DNA of 64,000 nucleotides from assembly GCA_006176705.1 (NCBI GenBank), contig QRFJ01007117.1:62001-126000 (forward strand), given 5' to 3'. A model generated the notes under the pieces. That model had not been told where the DNA came from, did no database searches, and saw only the letters and a program-made list of their open reading frames with translations. The stretch is from Cocos nucifera. Its lineage: Eukaryota; Streptophyta; Magnoliopsida; Arecales; Arecaceae. Below are positions 34,800-45,189 of this stretch, in pieces (position 1 is the first letter of the stretch; every line of letters begins with the position of its first letter). Made by a program: the position numbers and the translations under genes.

Positions 34800-34975
34800 G
34801 AAAAGAGGACTAGGGTTAGGATTGATCTCACCAAAATTTGATGCTTTCTTCGTTTTCTCTTTTTTTTTTTTTCTACAAAATAAATAAAAAAAATTAGTAA
34901 GCAATATTAAAAAAATATAATTAATTTATAAAAAAAAATCAAAGAAATCAAAGAAAAAAAATAGCATCTATTCCT

Positions 34976-34993
34976 TCCCCGGCAACGGTGCCA
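34976..34993 (-). other. tRNA-Asp primer binding site
   Basis: On the minus strand it reads TGGCACCGTTGCCGGGGA, starting a few bases after the 5' LTR. It matches the complement of the plant tRNA-Asp(GTC) 3' end with one mismatch. It fixes the element's orientation and points to Athila/Tat ancestry. Confidence 0.88.
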
Positions 34994-34999
34994 AAAACT

Positions 35000-36631
35000 T
35001 GATAGGAACGCGATGTTGTCGTTAAGACACCGTGTTTATCAGTTTAATCCGACTTCTTAAAATCATTGAAAATGCGTAGATAGTAGTGAGTCGGGTCGAA
35101 TCCACAGGGAAGGTAGTATTTTTAGATTTGAAATCTTTGATTTTTGAAAAGAAAAGAAGAAAAGAATTTGAGTTTTTGGAATCAAAAGTGAAGTCGGAAA
35201 ATTAAAAGTAAAAATTAAAAGGTGCAGAAATTTAAACTTGGTACTAAGATCTATTAGTTAGATCTTAGCATCTACTTGCAATAAAATAAAAAGTAATAAT
35301 TAAAGTATGCAGAAATTAAATTACAATAAAAATAAAAAGCAAGAAATTAAAATGCAAAAATAAAATTTTTATTAATTAAAATTTTAGAATTTAAATACAT
35401 AAAATTTAAAAAGAAAAGAAATAAAATAAAATAGCCTGATCTCTGATCTTGGATCGGCATTGGCAGAAAGATGGTGTAGAAGCTCGGCTCTTCTTCTCGG
35501 CACCCGTTGCTTCGAAGCAGCCTTTAACCCATAGCCTGGCTTCGCCCTGTACCAAAGCTTCACCTTGATCGGAGATGTTGATTTCTGGAGGCCTGGGGTC
35601 CTTTTTATAGAGCTAGGAGGGCTGGATATTTTTTTCTAAAGGCAATATGGGACTAATTGCCTTTGTAATCATCAAAATCTGAATAAAATTTGAATTCAAA
35701 ATAGCTCTGATATGACTCTGATAAATCTGATAAAATCCAGCCATTCAATAGGAATCCAACGGTCCAAAAATCATCAAAATCGGATGCAGATCAACTCAGA
35801 TCGGGTCGGATTAAATTCTGGCCGTCCGATCGCGCTTCATCGAGGAAATCTGGCCGCAAATCGTGCTTCGGGAGTCCTGATCACCGTCGGGAGCATTCTG
35901 GACCGTCGGATCGAAGCTGGAATCAGGCGCTGCCGTCCGATGGTGATCCGAGTGAAATTGGCAATCGAAAAAAAATGCTGACCGTCCGATCTTAACCGCA
36001 ATCAACCGCAGCCGTCCGATCGCGCAATCACTGTTCCCATGGACCGCGTAGACCGGCCGCACCGCACACCGCAACCAATCAACGCTTCTGTCACCGAGTG
36101 AAATGACCAGATTGCCCTGTGAGCCGCGATAAATTTCTGTAGACCCTTTAAGGGTCTAGGTCCACCACGTGGCAAGGCTCTGATTCGCCGGATTTTGCTG
36201 AGCTGGCGGTCCACGCCTGGATCGTAGACCGGCTGATGGCTTCAACGGCTGAGTCGGCTTTGATGGCTTGGCTTGGCTTGGTGGCTCGGCTTGGCTTGGT
36301 GGCTCGGCTTGCGGAGCCGGCTGAGCCGTTTTCTTTTTTTTATTTAATTTTTATTTATTTTATATTTTTAAAAATTCATATCTTTTCCATTTTAGCTCCA
36401 TTTTTCTTAAAATTTATTTCGTTGTGATCAAAAAAATGAGCTCTTTCTATTGATAGTAAAATTTTATTTTTTAATTTTTATTATTTTTTTATTATTTTTT
36501 AATTAATTTTTTAATTAATAAAAATATGAATTTTTTAAAAATTATATATAAATTGATTGATAATTCTTAAAAATTAATATAAATTAATTAATAAATTAAT
36601 ACTTTTATTGGTGAATTTATGATGCTTATCA
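35000..36631 (-). mobile_element. 5' LTR of the Athila-like element
   Basis: The 1,632-base LTR is the partner of 29499-31125, with TGATA...TATCA termini. It is followed by the second AGGGA at 36632-36636 and then by Tat-B RNase H sequence. Confidence 0.92.
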
Positions 36632-36636
36632 AGGGA

Positions 36637-36950
36637 CGAGTTCAAAAGCCCATATACTACATCAGCAAGGTTCTTCATGATGCGGAAATCAGATATGCTA
36701 AGTTGAAAAAATTGGTCTTCATACTCATTATCGCTGCAAGGAAGCTTTGACCATATTTCAAGGCTTACACCATGATAGTACTTATGGATCAGCCTTTGAA
36801 GATGGTCCTACACCGACCAGATTCATCGGATCGGATAGCAAAATGGGCATTAGAGCTCTCAGAATTAGACATTCAGTATCGACCAAGGCCATCAATTAAA
36901 GCTCAAATCCTGATCGATTTCATTCTCGAATGTACTATACCGAATGAGGA
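36637..36950 (+). pseudogene. Tat-B first RNase H, continuation
   Basis: The reading frame broken at 29498 resumes as RVQKPIYYISKVLHDAEIRY, then AARKL, a stop where Arg is usual, PYFKAYTMIVLMDQPLKM, SSDRIAKWALELSELDIQYR and PRPSIKAQILIDFILECT. These are the conserved blocks of the first gypsy RNase H and its tether. Confidence 0.88.
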
Positions 36951-37460
36951 GTCCCTAGAAGAAAACCCTATGAGTAGACCTGAAAACCCCATGAGCTCGA
37001 AGAATGACAAAAACTTGAGATTAAATCTGGAGGAACTGTGGATCCTACACATCGATGGCTCTTCGAACTCAATAGGGTCGGGTGCTAGGCTCATTCTATC
37101 CAGTTTGGAAGGAGACATGGCAGCGTACACTTTCCGCTTTGAGTTCTCAACTACTAATAACGAGGTGGAATATAAAGCCCTTATCGCTGGATTGAAAATC
37201 GCTTAGCAAATCAGGGCTCAATGCCTGAAGATATTCAATGACTCTCAATTGGTGGTGGGGCAGATAAAAGAAGAATATGAGGCTCAAGAAGAAAACATAA
37301 AAAAATACATCCAAAAAGTAAAAGACTTGATCTTATGCTTCAGATATTTTGACATCCAACAGATCCTCAGGATGCAAAATGTCAAGACTGATGCTTTATC
37401 AAAGCTCGCATCCTTGCTGCTCGTCGACCTGAGTAAAGAAATCTACTTTTAGGTCCTGAA
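36951..37460 (+). pseudogene. Tat-B archaeal-type RNase H
   Basis: The catalytic set is visible in order: ILHIDGSSNSIGSGA (Asp), TTNNEVEYKALIAGL (Glu), KIFNDSQLVVGQ (Asp) and KTDALSKLASLL (Asp). A TAG at 37204 interrupts it between the second and third. The extra RNase H distinguishes Tat-lineage elements and also appears in Tat-A at 17660-18140. Confidence 0.88.
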
Positions 37461-37518
37461 AGCTTCGAGCTTAGAAGAGCCTGCCACTGTTCAGCAGATC
37501 AATGGAGAATCTAGCTAG

Positions 37519-38700
37519 ATGGATCTTATCTTGAAATACTTGGAAATAGGAGAAATACCACTAGATCGAAAAGAAGCTCAAAAAATCAAGAATCAGGCCG
37601 CTAGATATGTGTTACTTGATAATGATCTATACAAGCGGTCTTTTTTTCTACCTCTCCTAAAATGTCTACATCTCTCAGAAGCTGATTATGCCATGCAGGA
37701 GGTTCATGAAGGAATTTGCAAGAGTCACCTAGGGGGTCGATCATTATCACATAAGATCCTTCGGCAAGAATATTACTGACCGACAATGCAGGAGGATGCT
37801 CAAAATTTCGTCAGGAGATGTGAGCAATGCCAATGTAATGATTGAATTCAGCGCTAGCTCACAGCTCTTCTGACTTCTATTGAATCTTCCTGGCCATTTG
37901 CCTAATGGAGATTGAACATCTTAGGCCCGTTTCCTCGAGCTTCAAGCCAGCGAAAATTCCTATTAGTGGTAATCAACTACTTCACAAAGTGGGTAGAAGT
38001 TGAGCCATTGGCCCAAATTATAGAAACAAAGGTCTAGAATTTCATCTTGAAATCGATCATCTGCCGTTATGGATACCTAAAATATTGATCTCAAACAATG
38101 GAAGGAAGTTTAGCGATTTTTGACTTAAAGAATTCTGTGAAGACCACGGGATCGAGCAACGTTTCACTTTGGTAGGCCACCCATAAGCAAATGGATAAGT
38201 AGAGGTCACCAACAAAATCCTCCTTCAAGACCTCAAATCTAGACTGGATTGGACTGGGAGGTCCTGGGCTGAAGAACTCTACCATGTTCTATGGGCCTAT
38301 CGAACAACCCAAAGAGTTTTGACAGGCAAAATGCCTTTCAATTTGGCGGTTGGCATAGAAGCAATCAAACCCATAGAATTTAGGCTTCCTTCCATTAGAG
38401 TTGAAGAATACAGTGAGGACACTAATCCCATTTGGCTCGGGGCCAACCTTGATCTAATTGAGGAGACCAGGAAGCGAGTTACGGTGAGAATGGCCGCATA
38501 TCGATAGAAGGTGGCAAGATATTACAATACTAGGGTCAAAGCCAAAGAGTTTTGAGTTGGCGATCTCATCCTTCAGAGAGCTGAAGATTTCAAGCCAATT
38601 GAACAAGAAAAGTTCTCACCTAACTGGGAAGGTCCCTACCAGGTCGATGAAGTAGTGCGATCAGGAACTTATCAAACAACTCGATGGGACCCCACTCCCT
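37519..38700 (+). pseudogene. Tat-B integrase
   Basis: The zinc-binding HHCC region reads HEGICKSHLGGRSLSHKILR, then RRCEQCQCND. The core retains ILISNNGRKFSDF (normally TDNGRQF), VGHP-ANG-VEVTNKILLQD, WAEELYHVLWAYRTTQR and TPFNLAYG-like MPFNLAVGIEAI, and the tail has FSPNWEGPYQVDEVVRSGTY and WNSTNLHMYY. At least six stops and frame changes occur. The first core Asp block (normally MDILGPF) reads near LNILRPVSSS and is degenerate. Nonfunctional. Confidence 0.9.
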
Positions 38701-38845
38701 AGGCCATGGAATTCAACTAATCTCCATATGTATTATCAGTAAAATAAATGAATGAATAAATTTTCAAGTTTACTCTCTTGCTTTTATTAAGGGATGTATG
38801 CACAGCCAGCAGACTGAAAATGAAGTCAATCTAAATTTTTTTTTT

Positions 38846-39235
38846 TATCACGATAACTCACAACGAGTTCCTCAAATCGGAACCGCTTCAACCAAAAAAT
38901 TTCTTTGATCGGGATAACTCACAGTGGATTTCTTAGATTGAAACCACTTTAGTCTAAAAATTTTTTTGATCGAGATAACTCATAGTGAGTTTCTTAGATC
39001 GAAATCACTTCAACCAAAAAATTTCTTTGATCGGGATAACTCACAGCAAGTTTCTCAGATCGAAATCACTTCAGTCTAAAATTTTTTTTGATCGGGATAA
39101 CTCACAGTGAATTTCTTAGATCGAAATTGCTTCAGTCTAAAAATCTTTTTATTTGGGATAATTCACAGCGAGTTCCTCAGATCGAAACTGCTTCAATCTA
39201 AAAGTCCCTTTGATCGAGATAACATACGAAAAACA
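38846..39235 (+). repeat. Tat-B 3'-region tandem repeat, about 61-bp units
   Basis: There are about 6.4 units of the type GATCGGGATAACTCACAG, TGAGTTTCTTAGATCG, AAATCACTTCAACC and AAAAATTTCTTT. Starts are near 38846, 38908, 38968, 39027, 39089, 39149 and 39210. Several units hold a short inverted repeat AACTCA-CAG-TGAGTT. It sits in the same place (after integrase) as the hairpin array of Tat-A but is unrelated in sequence. Confidence 0.88.
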
Positions 39236-40580
39236 TAAGATTGTAATAAGATGCAACTGAAGGAAGACAAAAAAAAAGTATTTTATTTTATACAAGAAGA
39301 ATTTTTACAAGAATAATAACCTAGTTACTTTTACAAAGGACAACAGTAAATATTATAGCTGAAGTTACGAAATTAAGACTCCAATATAAAGACACACGAC
39401 CAGGAAGCCTGAAAAAGCAAAAGCCGTTGATGTACGAAAGTAGTCCCTCTCAAGACCAGAGGCTTTGGGATCCGATAAAGGATGCCCAGGTCAAGGGGGT
39501 GCAAGATCCAAGATGATGGACGTCCCGTCGAAGCCAAAACTAGGAATTCTTGGAGTCCATCTCTTGGTGACTTGGAATCGAGAGATCTTCCACCCACTTG
39601 GATACGCGCTCCTCCCTACTGTGAAGGTGGCACAACCTCAAATGCCACCAATAGAGCTGCAAGCCAGAAGCTTGAAGACCAACTCTGCGCAACTTTAGAA
39701 CAAAGAACTCCTCCATCGATTGCAAATGCATGCATGATAGATAATCCGAGAAAAGCACTATTGAAATGCATCAAAGTACCCCATCGATGTCCCAAGAACC
39801 ATAGTTTTTTAGGACACAATGGCTGAGGGAGCCTTTGAGGCATAAGATGCAAACTTCAGACGTCCCCGATGGTAGCTCAACTTCTTCCTGCTCCCTATAA
39901 GGATGGCACAACCTCTTGTCCCTTTGAGAAAGTCATGAAATCCTGCCCTCTCAGGACAAGAAAATCATGACAAAGCTCTTAGGGCCGAGTGAAGAACCAT
40001 CTCCTACAAGCGAAGTAGGATGACAAAGGTCTCAAGATCGAGAATGGAGGCACCCTGACGACAAAGCATCCATCATTGGCACTCCAAATTGATCAAAGTT
40101 GACCAATGCTCGTTCACCCCTTTGGTCGGACGGATGTTGCCATCAAGAAAAAAACAACCCTCGTCCTTCTTTAGGAGATGAAACCATCTTAGAGACATTT
40201 TGTAGGGCGATGTGGAATGCCATAGATGCAAAAATTAGCAAGCAAGATGCTGCTATAAATAGGCAAGCTTGTCATAATTACAAACATCAAATCATGCCAC
40301 GTGTAAGTCGAGGGTTGGCCATCTTTGCCACCCCATGACTAAGTATCAAATTTTGAGCAAAACTTATGGTTACGTTGCTTCTAAAATCGTGCGCATTCAA
40401 TTACGTGCAAGAAAAATAAGTACACTCCATCAAAGGCATGCACGAAAAGCAAGAAGATCAGTTCATAGATATTTGAATAAAAAATATAAAGAACAAAATC
40501 CCTCGAGCCAAGGAAGCAATTCCTCAGATCAGAGCAAAACAAAAGAATAGAGCAGGAGGAGAAAACAACAAAACAAAAAA
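39236..40580. other. Tat-B non-coding spacer with promoter-like TATA box
   Basis: I recognise no protein here. A strong TATA box CTATAAATAGG occurs on the plus strand at 40253-40263, followed at about 40297 by CCACGTG. The reading frames downstream of it are short and match nothing I know. At the right end, minus-strand AATAAA (plus-strand TTTATT at about 40590) may end the antisense gene. Confidence 0.4.
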
Positions 40581-40599
40581 GAAAAGCTTTATTCATATT

Positions 40600-42755
40600 T
40601 TGTTTTTACAGAGATTTTTGATGCGCTAAAATGTACCAATGGTTCAAGGCATATCTTCTATCGGGGGCACATCCAGGAAGCTCAAATCTAATCCCGGGTA
40701 TCTTGAGGCTATCTCCTCACGAATGATGTGCTTTCCTTCATCATAGGCATCTAATGAAAATGAGGCTTTCTCCTCTCTAAATTCCTCCAACGCTTAAAAA
40801 TCATCAATAGCCTTCGAGGCTTTCTCCTCTACCATTTTCGCTAAGAGTAGAGCTTCAGCTTTGGATGCTTCGGCTTTGGTGACTCGAGCTCTCAACTCCT
40901 AAACCTTAGCCTCCAAAACCTTGTTGATGCCAAGTAGCCGGATGTTCTCTTCTACAGACTTCTTCAGCACCATCTCGCCATCCTAAACCTTCTTCTCGAT
41001 AACTTCAGCTCTATCAGAAGTTCCCCAACTATTTTCAATAGTTCATCCTTGGCTTTTTTGAGTATTGTGGATTCAATTTCAAACCTCACTACCCTATTCG
41101 AAAGATCAATGGTGTTCTCTATGAACCCATTTAGATAGTGGGCAAGCTGTCAAAGTGTTTCACGAAATTCGTAAGAAATAATCTTTGAAATGAAGAAATG
41201 AAAATAGAAGAACATAGTCGGTGTCATTGACTTACCCAAACAAAATAGTCCAAAGCTTTCCGCCTCCTCATCTTTAGAGGTTCAAGTAGTAGTTTGGATG
41301 CCTCACCAAGAAAAAGAAAAGATATACAAGGATGCCGTCAGAAACTCCTCGACGATCCACCTTGGAAAAATTCTCCTCCATCTTCCAATTTGTCTTTCTA
41401 CACGTATGGATCCACCTTATCCTTTCTGGTGGCGATGTCAGATGCATTTGTGAACTCGCCAAGACAAACACAAATTATGGATTGCAAGTTGACATTCAAT
41501 TGATCTGTACGTAGAAGCTCAGCAGTACCCTCAGGAAAGGGAGGCAAGGCCATTTTCTTGCATTCATTAAAGCCTGCATAAAAACCCATCTTACAGGCCT
41601 TGATGACAAAGTCGGTTCCGGCCATCCTCAACTGCTCGTTGCCTGAGATTCAGCTAAAGGTTCCTGAGTCACGGGTCCGCCTCTGGATGAGGAGATTTGA
41701 GACCTCCGGGATGCCTCTCCTATACGATGATCCTTGCTAGAAGACCTAGGCCTCTTACTTGATCAGCTCTTGGACTCTTGAGGGAGAAGAGTTTCTGATG
41801 AAGATCCGTCCCTCTCCACGAGTGTCCTTTTCAAGCATCTAATGATGTCGTGTGCTCGATGACAATCCCAATCAGCTTCGAATCTTTGCTTCTTAAGGAC
41901 CTCGATCCTACGGCAAACTCTATTTAACTCATCATCTCACCGATCGAATACCTTCTGAGCTTCAGAAAGAGCTTTTTTAGAGTAGTCAATTTTTTTAATT
42001 AGATCGGCATTGACAGCCTTCTCCTACTCAAAATAATATTTGAATTTTTTGAGCTCCCCTCTCGCTTTCATAAGTTCTAAAGGCAAAAACCCAGAAGCAG
42101 CCCTGGCAAAATTCACCAAATAATAGCTAATTGAAGCCAAGGATTTGAAGGCACCCGCTACTTGATGATGAATATCTTCTCCCTCTAAAGCCAACCTATC
42201 CACAGGAGTGAGCTACCTCCTCAAAAAATCAGCGGTGACTCTCTAGTTGTTCATAGTAGGAAAAGAAAGAGGAGCTGATGGTGCCATCTCTGCTTGAACC
42301 TTTATTGGAGGGATATTAGAAGTAGGAATTTCTATCCTTTGTGGTTTGACAGTCTCAACCGCTCCAGCCACTCTAAGTGAACCGACTGCCTCTACGACTT
42401 CTTCTATCCCTTTGGGGAGATCCGCCCCTGTCTTCATGATGACACACACCAAGGACGTAGTAGGGACAACTTTCATGGAAGTTCCTGTCATTGGTTCTAC
42501 CGCCACCTCTACATCTTCCCTCATCGAATCCCCTGGCTCGACCTTATCATTGCCTACTGAATTTTGTGGGTTACTCATTAACGAGATCTCATCTCTTTCT
42601 ACATCATTCAAGATAGGAAGAGAATCTGTTAAGAGAGCGACATTTGGGACTTCAGCAAAAGAGCTTCTAGAAGCTTGAGGCTGGGTAGATGAAATCTTAG
42701 CCCACAGCCTTTGAGTCGATAATCTTTTTAGCGTCTCCATTATTAAAGGATCCAT
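40600..42755 (-). pseudogene. Antisense accessory gene of Tat-B
   Basis: Read from the ATG at 42755 down, it gives a 170-residue frame with no recognised domain (MDPLIMETLKRLSTQRLWAK, then acidic and Pro/Val-rich). After breaks comes CKMGFYAGFNECKKMALPPF (41590-41540), resembling the GFEEC modules of the Tat-A accessory gene. An Ala/Glu/Lys-rich coiled-coil stretch follows (about 41100-40790, for example KAEASKAEALLLAKMVEEKA). Stops interrupt it. The Transposase_28-like N-terminal domain seen in Tat-A is not visible. It runs convergently to Tat-B pol. Confidence 0.55.
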
Positions 42756-43095
42756 CTAGTCCTAAAAGCCTAGCGAGATAACTCTAGAAGAAGGGATGCA
42801 TGAGATAGAGGATTTCATATTCAAAAATGTCCTTTCCCTCTCACTCACCCTCTACATGCATTTAAAAAGAGGAAGGTGAAGACAAACGGTCACCTATTCT
42901 AAATTATCTTCTCCTAATGAATCGACAGATAGATGGACCCTTTGACTGTAACCACCCTCACCCCTCAAGGGATGATGTCATCGATAATTAAATATCAGAA
43001 CACATTTATGAATAAGAGAGCAGATCATCCAATCTGAAGTGTCATCTAGAAATAGTTCTTTCGTCTGATTCTCATACTCAGCACTAGGAGGATAG

Positions 43096-43780
43096 TATTA
43101 TGGTGGTAATGTAAATATCTTAGATCATCGATCTACTTTAGAAACATCTCAGATCATCTGATCTACTTTAGAAATATCTCAGATCGCCTGATCTACTTTA
43201 GAAATATCTCAGTTCTGTTCCTATCTACAAACATCCTGGGGTCAATAAAATTACCATAATGCCCTCTGAACTGGTGTCCAATCCCTAGTAGCTGACCCGA
43301 CCTGTTCTTTCTATCAAACACCTCGGATGACATTTGTAACTCATAAATCATCTCAGATAGGTGATTCATCTTATGGATTAATGGCAACATAGTTGTAATC
43401 CAACTATGAATAAACTGTTCTCCATTCGTCCTAAACTATTGATGATAGATAAGGCATTTTGATCACACTGATAATAATCTTTTCATTTGAAGAACGTCCA
43501 AAAATCTCATCATGACAACATTGGTAGTCCAAAATTAACGAAATGGCATAACAATCACATAGAGCTTCTCTACAAATATCACAAACTCCAAGAATCCAGG
43601 TAAGCAAGAAATCTCTCTCAGAGAACCCATTATTGCTTGATAGTTCTATGCTAACTTGAGCATCAAAGGATCCTTGCTAGAGTCAAATTCTCTAGCACAG
43701 ACTTTGTTTTGCAAGTCACTCAAGTACTTCCTATGAGAAGCCGACCGCTCTGCTCCCGAAGCAAATCATTTTCAGCAACA
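43096..43780 (+). mobile_element. 3' LTR of Tat-B
   Basis: It begins TATTATGGTGGTAATGTAAA (TG changed to TA relative to the 5' LTR) and ends TTTTCAGCAACA. The purine-rich ACTAGGAGGATAG directly before it is the probable polypurine tract. It matches 23432-24079 throughout, with many substitutions. It abuts Tat-C sequence directly. Confidence 0.85.
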
Positions 43781-44248
43781 ACAGCCGACGATCATTCTTC
43801 AGCTATCAATCTTAACTATTAGCCAAACTGTCTACCAATCCAAAGTCCTCTAGTCAAATCCGATTCGATCTAAAAGTCCCATATCTCTTCCAAAATTTGA
43901 TTGTCGCTTTGCAATAGCTAGCCACAATCCAAATAAATCAGCCATAACTGCCTAATTCCAAGAATCTTGACCATCAATTCAACTGCATTACGCCCGAACC
44001 AACCAAAATAAACTCAAATAATGCATCACGAGTGACTCCCACCTTTGTTTATAAATAAAGCTCTCAAAGGGATCCTCAAGTATGTACTCTTTCTCTGTTA
44101 CATGCTCCTTCTTTACTATTCTAGAATTCTAACTTAAGCATTAGTGGATCCCCACCAAAGCCAACTCCAATCAGGACTTGTTTTGCAAGTTTTGCTGCAG
44201 AGACATCGCAGTTGCCACCCAACTCCAGCCACTCCGACTAGGATCGAA
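43781..44248 (+). mobile_element. LTR 3' part of Tat-C
   Basis: The stretch ends TTCTGTAGCAA, and 44249-44266 reads TAGATTGGTACTAGAGAA, the Tat primer region. A TATA-like TTTATAAATAAAG lies at about 44049-44061. The left end of this LTR is missing or has been replaced by the Tat-B 3' LTR. No copy of it occurs elsewhere in the window. Confidence 0.6.
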
Positions 44249-44266
44249 ATTCTGTAGCAATAGATT

Positions 44267-44705
44267 GGTACTAGAGAAATGGTCCAGGCTCGCTTTTGGG
44301 AATGAACTCGAGATCAAACACCATGGACCATGCAAAGGAACATCCTCCTGCTGTTCTAATGCCACCACTTATGGCCAACCACCAAACATAGAGGCCACTT
44401 TCAAATAGAAGCATAGAAAAACTAGCAGGCTCCCACCGATACTAGAGGATCGTGAGAAAGGTTAGTAGCACTCCACGACACCACCACGACGTTGGAGATC
44501 TAGAACTGCTTAAAATTGCCAACCTAGGAGCCCATATGAGAGAGCACGATGAATGTCACCACTAAGGAGATTCACCAGCTACATCTTGCTGAATGCTTTT
44601 AGAACCCAAGTACTAATGAAAATAAAGGAGCAGCTTCCTAGGATGAGTAGGATGCAATCCTAGCCAAGTTAGCATAATCCCAATAAATATTGCCTTTACT
44701 ACCAT
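44267..44705 (+). pseudogene. Tat-C gag remnant ending in a split zinc finger
   Basis: Only about 440 bases separate the primer region from the zinc finger, far less than a normal gag, so most of the capsid is deleted. The frame at 44688-44705 reads YCLYYH, cut after the His codon CAT by CACTA-1. It resumes at 62301-62340 as DHNHDTKEC, together forming the C-x2-YHHDH-NHDTKEC finger. Stops occur upstream. Confidence 0.7.
44703..44705. repeat. Target site duplication CAT of CACTA-1
   Basis: CAT precedes the CACTA terminus at 44706 and recurs at 62301-62303 after the right terminus. Three-base duplications are standard for CACTA elements. The split zinc-finger frame is restored when one copy is removed. 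Confidence 0.88.
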
Positions 44706-44719
44706 CACTACTACAAAAT

Positions 44720-45030
44720 GGGACTACGACAGTAGTTCGTAACCACTGCTATAGCCTAGAAAATTATTTTCATAGTCTATGATAATAGTTCATTAATCGC
44801 TGTCACTGTGGTCATCGCCGTAAGTCTATGATAGTAGTTTTTATAGCAGTTATATTAACCGTTGCCATGGATTTATATGATAGCAATTTTATAACCGCTG
44901 CCATAGAAGCTATAGCAGTAGTTCCTAAAACTGCTGCCATAGGTTATCATAGGTCTAATGCAGTGGTTGGCATATGATCTATGGCAGCGGTTGGCACGTC
45001 TACGACAGCGATTTTACAATCGCTGCCATA
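44720..45030. repeat. CACTA-1 left subterminal repeats
   Basis: About a dozen short units alternate between ACNGCTGCCATAG and CTATGGCAGCGGTT-like forms, spaced 20 to 40 bases in both orientations. This matches subterminal transposase-binding repeats of CACTA elements. The same units fill the right end. Confidence 0.85.
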
Positions 45031-45189
45031 GATTTTGAATAATAAAAAAATATAATTTTTTTAATTTTTACTTTTTTACCTGATAAATGTAGTTCAATAT
45101 ATAACACAAGAAAATATTATAAATATAATAATATTCTTGAAATGCTTAAATTTTATTACTGAATAAAATTTATTATAATATTTTTTTAA

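Larger units (their letters stand above)
29499..36631 (-). mobile_element. Gag-only Athila-like LTR retrotransposon nested in Tat-B
   Basis: It is complete from LTR to LTR. The left LTR (29499-31125) and right LTR (35000-36631) begin TGATAGGAACGCG and end GATGCTTATCA on the plus strand. On the minus strand, right after the right LTR, 34993-34976 reads TGGCACCGTTGCCGGGGA, one base off the complement of the plant tRNA-Asp 3' end, so the element is minus-oriented. The 3' end has polypurine tract AAGTTGGGGGGTG. The 3.9-kb interior encodes only gag-like fragments and no protease, RT or integrase. It is thus non-autonomous (TR-GAG or LARD class). Its LTRs differ by only a few percent by eye, making it the youngest LTR element here. 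Confidence 0.92.
23432..43780 (+). mobile_element. Tat-B: Ty3/gypsy Tat-lineage retrotransposon with nested insertion
   Basis: Plus-strand order: 5' LTR (23432-24079), primer region, gag, protease and RT with a 1,934-bp tandem duplication (24875-28742), RNase H split by an Athila-like element (29499-36631), archaeal-type RNase H, integrase (to about 38700), 61-bp tandem repeats, a minus-strand accessory gene and the 3' LTR (43096-43780). The LTRs are clearly homologous but well diverged, so the insertion is old. The flanking pentamers (GTCAT and ACAGC) do not match. Stops in every gene make it defective. It lies head-to-head with the CoA ligase gene. Confidence 0.85.

Noticed and set aside
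34976..34993. Possible tRNA-Asp gene
   Set aside because: Only the 3' 17-18 bases of the tRNA complement are present, next to an LTR. It is a primer binding site, and no cloverleaf can be formed.
40099..40550. Two plus-strand ORFs (79 and 71 residues) after the TATA box
   Set aside because: No recognisable motif and no splice or polyadenylation context; reported only as a promoter-like spacer.
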